Made by a program: the position numbers and the translations under genes. From Botrytis cinerea B05.10 (lineage: Eukaryota; Ascomycota; Leotiomycetes; Helotiales; Sclerotiniaceae), in contig NC_037312.1 of assembly GCF_000143535.2 (NCBI RefSeq), forward strand, positions 434,001-498,000: a DNA stretch of 64,000 nt. The letters run 5' to 3'. This document shows positions 35,361 to 43,670 of this stretch, piece by piece. A model generated the notes under the pieces. It was not told the DNA's origin and ran no database searches. It saw nothing but the letters and a program-made list of their open reading frames with translations. The first letter of the stretch is position 1; each line of letters starts with the position of its first letter.

Positions 35361-35840
35361 TCACGCCTCCCAAGCCTCATCCGGCCAGCCTTTTGCATTG
35401 TACGGCCATCCAAACACCCCCGACTCCATGTTACTTTTTTCTTTCGCCAAAGCAGTTGGAGTTTCGGCTAGGTCGTTTGGTGAAATATGTGTCGCCTTCT
35501 CTTGCTCTTTGACTATCTTAATGTGCTCCTCCAGACGCATCTTGTACCTCCACCAACGCATTGCTGCAGCTCCCGGATTAATTTCAAGATCCGCACTAAT
35601 CAGCCTATTGTCGAGTCTAGGTAAACGTCTCTCTTGATTGGTTATGGCGATAAGAAGTGCTATGTCGGCGTTTGTTGGCCCCTCTCCGGTATTAAGCCTC
35701 GCTTTGAGTCGAAACAACCGCATACCTGCAGCTCCAGAACTGATACCCAGATATTTTCCTATCTCATTTGTGTCTATTCGAGCAGACTGCCATTGTTTGA
35801 AGACCGCGATAAGAAGCTTGATATCATCACTGCGTGTCAT
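35361..35840 (-). CDS. Double Myb/SANT-like domain protein, array member 4 (159 aa)
   Basis: Single exon from ATG 35840. It carries two copies of the domain: residues 4-48 (DDIKLLIAVFKQWQSARIDT ... MRLFRLKARL) and 56-102 (ADIALLIAITNQERRLPRLD ... MRWWRYKMRL). The first copy has Leu where most have Trp in the last helix (MRLFRLK). The remainder is short (HIKIVKEQEKATH ... ) and ends GWPDEAWEA. Unlike its neighbours it lacks a long acidic/basic tail. The internal duplication is independent of that in member 9, as the two copies differ in loop length. Confidence 0.78.
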   Translation of the reverse strand: MTRSDDIKLLIAVFKQWQSARIDTNEIGKYLGISSGAAGMRLFRLKARLNTGEGPTNADIALLIAITNQERRLPRLDNRLISADLEINPGAAAMRWWRYKMRLEEHIKIVKEQEKATHISPNDLAETPTALAKEKSNMESGVFGWPYNAKGWPDEAWEA

Positions 35841-36133
35841 AGTGCTACTTGAATTGTTGTGGTGCTGTGGATGTGTGGATGGATCTTGAGTGGATTAATA
35901 TTATAGGTTGTTCGTGTGGTTTGCATTGATATGGGCTCAGGGATATTTGAAAAAATTTAGTCTCAATGTCATATAGCAAAGCAAAAGTAATTAGAGAGTT
36001 AATTCCAGGTGTTTCATTGATTAATTTGTCAGCTGATTAGGTTGACTTCCTGACAAATCTGTGTAGTTCCCAACTATCTCAATGATAACCCCAGAATTCT
36101 AGTAAACTCTATTCCTTAGACCCTGCAGTATCT

Positions 36134-36639
36134 CTAAACCAAATCAGAGTTCTCAAAGACATTGAATCCGGAGCCTTCACCTTCATCCATGGACGGCTCT
36201 TGTTTGATCTCCTCGGCCTTTCCACTAGCGCCACCAGCCTTCTTGCGAGGGTTCCTAGTCTTTTGCTTCTTGGTAGCAGAAGTTACATCATCCGTTCCTT
36301 CACCTCCATCTTCAATGCCGGCCTTTTCTTTGTTGCGCTTCTGGGCGTTACCACCAGTACCGATCTTCAAATCTTCGAACTTTCCATCCTTAATCTTCTT
36401 AGCAATGCGAGCCCACTAGTAAACCAGACATCAGCAGTTGAATGTACTACAAATTTGAAATTGAACAGCAGGGAACTTACACGAACGCGAGCAGCATCAG
36501 GGGTGGGAAGTCCAAGATCCTCAGCGAGCTTGACATTGTTCAACTTGGGAACCTTGTTTTCTTCCGAGAGAATTTGACTAAGGACCGCAACGAGACATTT
36601 TTCGGTGTCGGACAAGGGGGTCTCTGCTTTTGGTGGCAT
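36134..36639 (-). CDS. Myb/SANT-like protein, array member 5 (146 aa)
   Basis: Two exons, 36639-36481 and 36415-36134. The 65-bp intron (CGT/GTAAGT ... ACTAG/TGG) falls inside the last helix, between DAARVR and WARIAKKI. The domain starts SDTEKCLVAVLSQI and includes LNNVKLAEDLGLPTPDAARV. The tail is lysine-rich (KKQKTRNPRKKAGG, likely nuclear localisation) and then acidic (EEIKQEPSMDEGEGSGF). It ends FENSDLV, so it lacks the -EA ending of several sisters. The IKQEP stretch fits a SUMO-site-like consensus. Confidence 0.8.
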
Positions 36640-37095
36640 TTTTGTTGATCTAGTTGAATAGATGATCGGGTATTGTTAAAGTATCTTTCTTAGAGGGTTA
36701 TTGGTTCAGTTGCGTGGAAGTGCCAAATCGTTCGCTGAAGAAAAGTCTTGGTGGTGATTGTGTGGATTTTTGTGGGATTTCATGGAAATATTCAAGCGAA
36801 AAGTGATCAAAAAACCACAAGATTAGAAACATGCGAGCAGGCCGTTTTGGGTAGTACTATACTACAAAGAGCTAGCGCCATACAGATAGATAGAGGTTCT
36901 CCCGAATGACTTTCCGCATCTGTGCGTACTCGAATGTTCAATATTGATGTGCTATTCCCGCTTTCTTCTTCCAATTCCTCATGATTCTAATTCGTAGACA
37001 ATTCCGCACTCAATTAAGACTTTCCCGCAGCATACCAAGTAACTGCAATTCCATCCTCCCCTGCAAGCCCCGTCGTTCCCATTTTCTGCTTGATC

Positions 37096-37618
37096 TCAGT
37101 CCTCATCCTCACCACTCTCCTCCTTGACAGCCTTGCTTTGCTTGCCCTTTCCATTTCCCGCTTTCTGGCCACCTCTGTTCACGATAAGATTAGCCTGCTT
37201 CATTTTGGAAACAAGATCTGGTGTCAAAAACCTACTTGACTTTCTTAGTAGGAAAAGGCGCGGACTTGTCCATATACCCCTCAACCGGCACCTCGACTAC
37301 TAGTCGCTTGCTTCCCGCAGCTTCATTAGGCTCCTTCGGAGCAACAAGACCCCCCATGTCTCCAAAGTCTCCCTCTCTGAACTTCCTCATGAGTGTAAAC
37401 CATTTTTGTTTAGAGACTAATCGGTCACGAAGGCCAAGGGATTCTGCCAATTTCAAATGATCTGGTGTTGGAAGGGGTTTGTTGTCAGGAGCGCATTGTA
37501 CTAGTACTGCAATGAGCATTTTGAGGTCGTCGATACTCGGACTTGCAGGCATATTGATGGGATCTGTTCTAATTTGGTTTGAAGGTTTGCTGTCGGGTGT
37601 TGTGAGATTGGAGGACAA
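37096..37618 (-). CDS. Myb/SANT-like protein, array member 6 (about 153 aa)
   Basis: Exon 1 is 37618-37236 and exon 2 is 37174-37096. The 61-bp intron starts GTAGGT, has a GGCTAATC branch and ends GAACAG. Skipping it removes an apparent TAG and joins KKVK to GGQKAGNGKGKQSK. The start may instead be ATG 37552 (MPASPSIDDLK), which places the domain at residue 7 as in sister genes. Domain: DDLKMLIAVLVQCAP, then DHLKLAESLGLRDRLV and KQKWFTLMRKF. The middle contains a short non-charged stretch (LVVEVPVEGYMDKSAPFPT). The end is acidic (KEESGEDED). Confidence 0.75.
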
Positions 37619-38007
37619 GTATGGTATTGGCGGATGTAGATTTGAGAATGAGAATGAGAATGAGATTAAATAGTGAACGTCTAGGATCCCAGACGATTAA
37701 TATACTGTATGTCATATATCATAAACTCTCACAAGTGATTCTTCAGTTGCCCATTTACGTCTAAAAGGATCTAGATGCTTGCATTTGATACTAACTAGAC
37801 GTGTCTAGTCCTGCACTTACTTTTCCAGGGAAATCCAACCATCGATACAATTCTCCAATACTCTCATTTTCTGTAGCCTTCCATTAATAATAACCATGCG
37901 CAGACTCAAGCCTTATCATTCAGATACCAGCTTTGATCTTCCACGCAACCGAAGTTCGATGTGACAGTCTCTCCTTCCGATTCGCTTCCCGCTTTGGTAG
38001 TTGCTTT

Positions 38008-38361
38008 TCATACGGCGCGTCTGCTGGCATTGACTTTCGATCGTTTGGTGGGGGAGGACTCAGAATCATCTGCCATTGCGTCCGATTCTTCAGCTGCTTG
38101 TTTCTTGACTGGGGACTCTGCAGTCTTCTTTTTTTTCTCTGCTTCCGGATCCCGAATCTTGAGGTCTCCCTTCGTTCCCACCTTTAGTTCGTCCGTGAGT
38201 CGTTTCCATACTCCTTGCGCAGAGGCATAACTAGGCAATCCGAGTTGTTCTGCGAGTTTGTGGTAGTTGGGAGGTGGAAGAAAATCTTTTTTGTTATCTG
38301 AAAACTGTGACATTGCAGCCATAAGAATTTTGAATTTAGCATCTACTGGCTGGGGTGACAT
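38008..38361 (-). CDS. Myb/SANT-like protein, array member 7 (117 aa)
   Basis: I take ATG 38361 (MSPQPVDAKFKILMAAMSQF) as the start; an upstream in-frame ATG at 38439 would add 26 residues without domain likeness. The domain continues NYHKLAEQLGLPSYASAQGV and WKRLTDEL. The tail is lysine/acidic (DPEAEKKKKTAESPVKKQAA, DDSESSPTKRSKVNASRRAV). Single exon as read. The frame stops at TGA right at a GTATGA that could be a weak donor, so the true C-terminus might differ slightly. Confidence 0.75.
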   Translation of the reverse strand: MSPQPVDAKFKILMAAMSQFSDNKKDFLPPPNYHKLAEQLGLPSYASAQGVWKRLTDELKVGTKGDLKIRDPEAEKKKKTAESPVKKQAAEESDAMADDSESSPTKRSKVNASRRAV

Positions 38362-38665
38362 GATGAAATGTTGCGTGTTGGAATATGGTGGCTCTGTGGT
38401 TGTCGAGACTGGGATGTAATTACTTGAAAATTGTATCATTGCAAAGGTATTTCACACGGTTAACTACTTTATATCACATTCTCCAAGAACTTGCAAAAAA
38501 AGAATTATGCATCTCATTCCCCAGAACAATCTAGCAACATGATTTCTTTTCCTCGCATATCCACCCCTTATGCAAAGCACAGACAATCCCCTGTAAGCCA
38601 CCAACCACCAGTGTATGCACGTCTCCTTCAGCCCTGCACAATCTCAAACCCTGCAAGCCATTATC

Positions 38666-39097
38666 TCAAGCCTCATCGTCGGGACCATATGCAAATATAG
38701 CATCCTCAAACGCTTTGTCCCCTTTATCTCTGACCTCCAACTTCACAACTGCCTTGCCTTGTCCTTTGTCTTTCTTTTTCGTCGGGCTCGGGGTCTCGGA
38801 GTCGTCGTTGTCTTCGATGATGACCTTTCGCTTTCTACCTCTTCCGCTTCCATTTCCAGCTCTATCTCCAACTCTGTTTGCGCCTTTTTTGGGCGAGGCA
38901 TTGGGGCTGACAGGAGGAGGTTCGATTCCGTGTCGTTGCTTCAGACCCTTCCAGCGTATTCGAAGACTCTCAACCATGGCTCTAGTGATTTCTGTAGGCT
39001 CGAGCTCGGGGTGGAGACATTGAGCGAGGGCTTTGAAATCAACTCTCTCGATCTGCTGGAGAACTCCAATCATAATTTGTTTGTCGTTGTCGTTCAT
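38666..39097 (-). CDS. Myb/SANT-like protein, array member 8 (143 aa)
   Basis: Single exon from ATG 39097 (MNDNDKQIMIGVLQQIERVD). The domain has a longer middle loop than its sisters (FKALAQCLHPELEPTEITRA, MVESLRIRWKGLKQRH). The tail is basic and Ser/Pro-rich (SPNASPKKGANRVGDRAG, GSGRGRKRKVIIEDN, SPTKKKDKGQGK), with RGRKRK as a likely nuclear signal. It ends IFAYGPDDEA, one of the acidic -EA endings. Confidence 0.78.
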   Translation of the reverse strand: MNDNDKQIMIGVLQQIERVDFKALAQCLHPELEPTEITRAMVESLRIRWKGLKQRHGIEPPPVSPNASPKKGANRVGDRAGNGSGRGRKRKVIIEDNDDSETPSPTKKKDKGQGKAVVKLEVRDKGDKAFEDAIFAYGPDDEA

Positions 39098-39376
39098 GTT
39101 GGGTGGTAGTGGAAATTAGCGAAGTGATTTTGCGTTCTGTGGAGAAGAGTTGGTTTGATTGAGTATTTGACACTTATTGCAAAGCGGAATAGACACTATT
39201 ATACTGATCAAGTTATACTGTGAATTCTAGAAATAGATTGAACACGGAAAGATTGGAAATTGGAAGAAGAAGCCCGAAGATTTGTTTTTCGAAATCTGCA
39301 AGTATTCCACTTGTTCACCGTATCCCCTGTTGTTACCTAGTCGACCTGAAAACAATCCGTCACATTCTAAGACAAC

Positions 39377-40044
39377 CTACGCCTTGTCCCCGTTCTGATA
39401 CTCTCTTATATCATCTTGATTCTCATCCTTGATAGCCAAATCTTTCATTCCATCACCTTCCCCGCCAACCTGCACCTCTCCGTATTCCTCTTCCCCCTCA
39501 TCTTCCGTATCGCTAGTCTCTTCCACAAACTTCGTAACCCTTGCCCGTCGAGGCGGCAACCTACGTGATGGTATGACCAACTCTTGCTTGACATCGAGAT
39601 CCGGTGTTTCTTTATCGTAATCCATTTCCTCATCCTCGTCTGCGCATACTTCCTCTTCCTCGCTTTCTTCCTTGATTCGACCTCTTGATATCTTGGGGTT
39701 TCCGAGGCCGTTCTTCTTCGGGCTGCCTACTGCTTTCTTTGGTGTGACCGATGTGATTTTCTTGCCGACTCCAGCTCCCTTCTTTGGAGTGATTGGTGCC
39801 CCCCTCTTTGTAAGTTTCTGTTTGTAGCGATCCCATCTTCCGCGAGCAGCTCTGGATGTAGCTACGCCGATGTATTTTGCAAGCTCTGTAGATAGCGTAA
39901 AGTTAGTCTTTGATAGCATGACCTTGGAATGAACGCTCATTCGGGAATGGCTGAGGGGGGAAACTGTGTACCATCGTAGTCAATACGGCCAACTTCGATT
40001 TGAGTCAAGACTCCCATGAGTAGTTTCTCTTCCATGGATGCCAT
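39377..40044 (-). CDS. Myb/SANT-like protein, array member 9 in map order (193 aa)
   Basis: Exon 1 is 40044-39972 (MASMEEKLLMGVLTQIEVGR), exon 2 is 39885-39377. The 86-bp intron (GTACAC donor, AGACTAACTT branch, CTACAG acceptor) splits the domain between IDYD and ELAKYIGVATSRAARGRW. DRYKQKL completes the last helix. The tail has repeated KKG/PKK motifs (ITPKKGAGVGKKITSVTPKK, SPKKNGLGNPK), similar to histone-H1-like or AT-hook-flanking stretches, and then acidic blocks. It ends YQNGDKA. Closest in the array to the second domain of the next gene (IEIGRIDFRRLAKDMGV). Confidence 0.82.
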
Positions 40045-40577
40045 CTTGAAAAATAAGATCAAATGTGTATTAGAATCCTTACTCGCAATGTAAATGGCTC
40101 AATTCGGGCAAGAAAGCATCGAGTGCGTTGAAAATGTTTCCGCAAGACAATAATCGAGGTGATCTGAGTTACCGAAGCTCTCCGCCTGAGAAAACGAAAT
40201 AAATATATGCTGGTGGATATCAAGCTCTTTATAGTTGTATTTCCCAGTTTCTTGAACGAAGCTAGACCAAAATGGAAGAATTCCTTTTGCTCATAATAAC
40301 AGACGAGGTAAAGATACTACGGGGAAATAAACTTATCACTCAGTTTCACAGTTGTGCACCGAGTTTTCATGAAAAAGCCTTCTGGTATGAATCATGGCTG
40401 TATTCTAGAATCAAGCTTCATAGTCCATAGCAATGAAAGATCCTGATAGAGGTTTCGCACACAAAGTCAATGCCGATGCCAAACTACACACCCTATTCTC
40501 AGATATTCTAAGAGATACAACGCCAAATCTGGAATAGTCTCACAGTACATTCGGGTCGGTAGAATTTCAACGTGTAC

Positions 40578-41465
40578 CTAAGCTTCCCAATCTTCCTCGC
40601 CACTGTATTCGTCCACCGCAACCCTTCTCTTCTTCTCGGCAACCTTGGTATAATCGATGTCCTCAAACCCAGACTCAAAGCCCTCGTTATCCCCCTCGGT
40701 ATCATTATCATTCCCTTGTTTACCCCTATTTCTCTTTTTAATACTCTTCGTTGTACCCATCTTCGGGGGTTTTCTCGCCGGCATTTGCATCAACCTCGCC
40801 CCCTGTTTCTCGCCAGTCAAATCTCCATACGTTTCCTCTGTCGTTCTCTTGCCATCTTTGTTAAGTGACTCTAGACCGCTTCCCTCCCTTGTAATCTCAA
40901 ACTTCAGTGGCGAGCCAGGCGGGTTTCTTCGAGCAAGTTTGGTGTTCGCTTCGACCTTCACAGGTTTCAATACTGCTTCGTCGCTCTTCTTGCTGTCCTC
41001 TTTCCCATCTTTGTTTCCAGGATTCTTTCCGAGCTTCTTTTCGTCATCTCCGCCGCCATCACCTCTATCATTTCGACCCTCTTCCCCATCCGCTCTGCTT
41101 GGCTTGCTTATGCCAAAACTTTTCAGAAGCCGCTTGCACCTATGTCTCGCAGCATTTTGACCATTAACGCCCATGTCCTTCGCCAAGCGTCTGAAGTCGA
41201 TCCTGCCAATTTCGATTTGCTTAAAAAGGGCGCCCATAACGAGAAGATTGTTGTTGACATCGGCAGCAGTGGGAGGCACACCATCAGTCCTAGTAGAACA
41301 TTTTTTGAATCGATTAACGCGATGCCGAGCAGCATTCTGACCATTAACACCAATATCTTCAGCTAGACGGTTGAAATCGATGGCACCATGTGCGCCAATA
41401 TCGATTTGCTTGAAGAGTGCTGTAAGGACGAGATTGTTGTTTCGGGTTTCTGCGTCTGCCGGCAT
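40578..41465 (-). CDS. Double Myb/SANT-like domain protein, array member 10 (295 aa)
   Basis: I start at ATG 41465 (MPADAETRNNNLVLTALFKQ); the open frame extends upstream but without domain likeness. Two domains in tandem share almost the same wording: FNRLAEDIGVNGQNAARHRV and FRRLAKDMGVNGQNAARHRC. This indicates a recent internal duplication. The last helix has Val/Cys rather than Trp. The long tail (about 190 residues) is rich in Lys, Asp, Gly and Glu, with KKRNRGKQGNDND and EKKRRVAVDE, and ends SGEEDWEA. Longest member of the array. Probably nuclear; role unknown. Confidence 0.8.
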   Translation of the reverse strand: MPADAETRNNNLVLTALFKQIDIGAHGAIDFNRLAEDIGVNGQNAARHRVNRFKKCSTRTDGVPPTAADVNNNLLVMGALFKQIEIGRIDFRRLAKDMGVNGQNAARHRCKRLLKSFGISKPSRADGEEGRNDRGDGGGDDEKKLGKNPGNKDGKEDSKKSDEAVLKPVKVEANTKLARRNPPGSPLKFEITREGSGLESLNKDGKRTTEETYGDLTGEKQGARLMQMPARKPPKMGTTKSIKKRNRGKQGNDNDTEGDNEGFESGFEDIDYTKVAEKKRRVAVDEYSGEEDWEA

Positions 41466-42064
41466 GGTTACGGCAGAGTCGAGTTGGTTGAATGCAAATA
41501 TCAAGGATTTAGGAGTATTACTCTGGCAAAAAGAAGATATCGTGGAAGTTTGGATGTAGACGAGGATGTATGTATTTTGCGAACGGCAGGTGCGAGTTGA
41601 TACGTTATGGCTGCCTATAGATAGAACCAACTCGAGTTAAAATTGAACTTTCTTTAGTATTACCTTCTCATTTGTCTGAATATTCTTATGCAAACTTGCT
41701 TTTTTGAAGCAACCCCTCGATTGTTCTCGCGAAGTTGTGTAAACAATGAAACAAAAGGAATAATGGTAATGGATATATGTTCAATGGCCCCTGCATACAA
41801 GGATACGTGCATGGATAATAACGAAATTCTATCACATTCGGAATGATTTATTACAGAGGCGTTTTCTTTGCACCAAGTGCCGCAATTTGTATTGATTATG
41901 AGAGGAAACTCAAGAGATTAGAGATGATGCCTATCTAGAACTATTTCCCACGATTGCTATCGCTAAGATCCTAGCTTCGGCCTTCAAAGCAAACGCCCCG
42001 CTATGTGTGAATTCGTGAGAACCAGCCAGAAAGCTTCCTGATCATCGTCAAAACCCTCCTTGGT

Positions 42065-42571
42065 TTATTCTTCCTTGGCATTAGATTTAGCATTAGCCTC
42101 ATCCTTGATGCTCCTATTGCCGCGCTTCATTTTTGCAACAGCAGCCTTCTTCTTGACGACCTTGTCCTGAGAGACCTTGTCCTTGACGGAAGCCTTGTTG
42201 TTACGCTTGGGTTTAACACCGATTGCCGTGGTGATAGCCTTTTCATCGGCAGCATCTTGGGTAAGATCCTTTCCACCAACATTCTTCGTGACAGCCTCCT
42301 CATCCTCACTGCTAGCTTTGGCTTCGGTCTCTTCTGAATCTCCTGCCACAGCTCCTTTATCAGCAGCCTCTCTTCCCTTGCGGACTTTAATGGAAAGGCG
42401 GGACCAGCGCTTCTCAGCAGCAGTTTTTCGAATTCCCAGTTGTGCAGCGACAGCACCCAAGGTGCCAACAACACACGAGTTGATCTTCTCTTTCGGAACG
42501 TGCTCTAAAATAGCCCACAACAAGTCGATCTCGGCTTGAGTCAACTTAGGTCGGTGAGATTCTTCCGACAT
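42065..42571 (-). CDS. Myb/SANT-like protein, array member 11 (168 aa)
   Basis: ATG 42571 (MSEESHRPKLTQAEIDLLWA) is preferred over an upstream in-frame ATG at 42796, whose extra residues are Ser/Thr-rich leader-like. The domain reads EIDLLWAILEHVPKEKINSC, then LGAVAAQLGIRKTAAEKRWS and RLSIKV. The tail alternates acidic (SEETEAKASSEDEEAVTK) and strongly basic runs (KPKRNNKASVKDK, KKKAAVAKMKRGNRS), consistent with a nuclear, nucleic-acid-binding protein. It ends NAKEE. Single exon. Confidence 0.78.
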   Translation of the reverse strand: MSEESHRPKLTQAEIDLLWAILEHVPKEKINSCVVGTLGAVAAQLGIRKTAAEKRWSRLSIKVRKGREAADKGAVAGDSEETEAKASSEDEEAVTKNVGGKDLTQDAADEKAITTAIGVKPKRNNKASVKDKVSQDKVVKKKAAVAKMKRGNRSIKDEANAKSNAKEE

Positions 42572-43316
42572 GATTGAGGAGGATGAATTTGTCGAATAAA
42601 TGCGTGTGCGATTGACTAAAAGAAGAGACTGAAGGACAGGTAGATAGTAATTGATGAGGGTTGAAGAACGAGGATGATTCGAGGAGCCGGAAGATAATTT
42701 GGTATTTGTTCTTCTTTGGTGTATTTTGGTGCTTGTGGAAGAATCAGAGCTTCGGCATTTTATGTGTGGTGAAGTAGCGCACAGGCCTTTTGGCATTGTA
42801 ACAGCACTAACAGCTGAGAAAGTACTAGATATGAGCCTTCTTGCGGAGAACTTAAGTCATAGATAGATGCTCCTTGAATACTTTAGGTTTAAGGAATATC
42901 AAGGAAATTGATTCTACGGATATTTGATGAGAAGCCCACCCCGTGTCATTTTAAACAACCGAAAGTTACAGGAGGTGGCAGATACTTCCGTCTAGAGCAC
43001 TGGTTCATGAGCGAGTGCTATATCTCATTACTTGGGCAACGTTTCTTTCTTAAGAAAGAAAGAGTCCTTTGAGGCGCGAATCTCCATGATGGCGTTGGCT
43101 CGAATGATCACAGAAGGTTCAAGCATCTTTCTTTGGTAAGAAATGTTTCTGCTTTCAGGTAACCATGAAGCTCACTACAAATAGAGACAAGTTTCCATCA
43201 AACGACCAATCTCCCAATCGCCACCTGTCAAGCATAAAGGAAACTGCCCGCAAGTCAATACTGTATCGACAGAATATTTCAACCCCGAATTTGAAATCTT
43301 AAATTTAACGGCAAAC

Positions 43317-43670
43317 ATGCCTCCCAACCCGAGAATCGACAACAACACACTTGTTTGGAATGCTGTTTCCAAGCAACTTGATATTGCAGAAGGATTCAAA
43401 GTAATCTGGAATAGGCTTGACCACGATCGCTTGATTGCAGATATGGGTGTTGCAAACAAGAATGCAGCCCATCATAGATTCAGGAGATGGATATCCTCTA
43501 TGGCTGAGCAAAGCGGCCAAATGAACCCAGGTAATGAGGATATGGGGGACGCTGCGAACAACGATGAACCGCCCGTGATGGCTGGGAAGAAGAGCGTGAA
43601 ACATCCAACAAAAAACAAAATTGCAGGAAAGAAAGGGGCTGCTGGTACGAGAAAAAAAAATGAAGGATGA
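43317..43670 (+). CDS. Myb/SANT-like protein, array member 12, opposite strand (117 aa)
   Basis: The only plus-strand member. ATG 43317 (MPPNPRIDNNTLVWNAVSKQ) leads into LDHDRLIADMGVANKNAAHH and RFRRWISSM, closely matching the GVNGQNAARHR wording of the double-domain gene at 40.6-41.5 kb. The middle loop is longer (EGFKVIWNR). The tail is lysine-rich (GKKSVKHPTKNKIAGKKGAA). The frame ends shortly after a run of nine As (about 43652-43660), so the annotated C-terminus is sensitive to a single-base miscount there. Confidence 0.72.
   Translation: MPPNPRIDNNTLVWNAVSKQLDIAEGFKVIWNRLDHDRLIADMGVANKNAAHHRFRRWISSMAEQSGQMNPGNEDMGDAANNDEPPVMAGKKSVKHPTKNKIAGKKGAAGTRKKNEG

Larger units (their letters stand above)
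33520..43316. other. Spacers between array members
   Basis: The spacers are about 220-750 bp (longest 42572-43316 and 41466-42064) and are AT-rich with no further coding frame, transposon end or obvious shared long repeat. The gene-spacer-gene regularity fits tandem duplication with independent divergence of the spacers. Confidence 0.5.
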
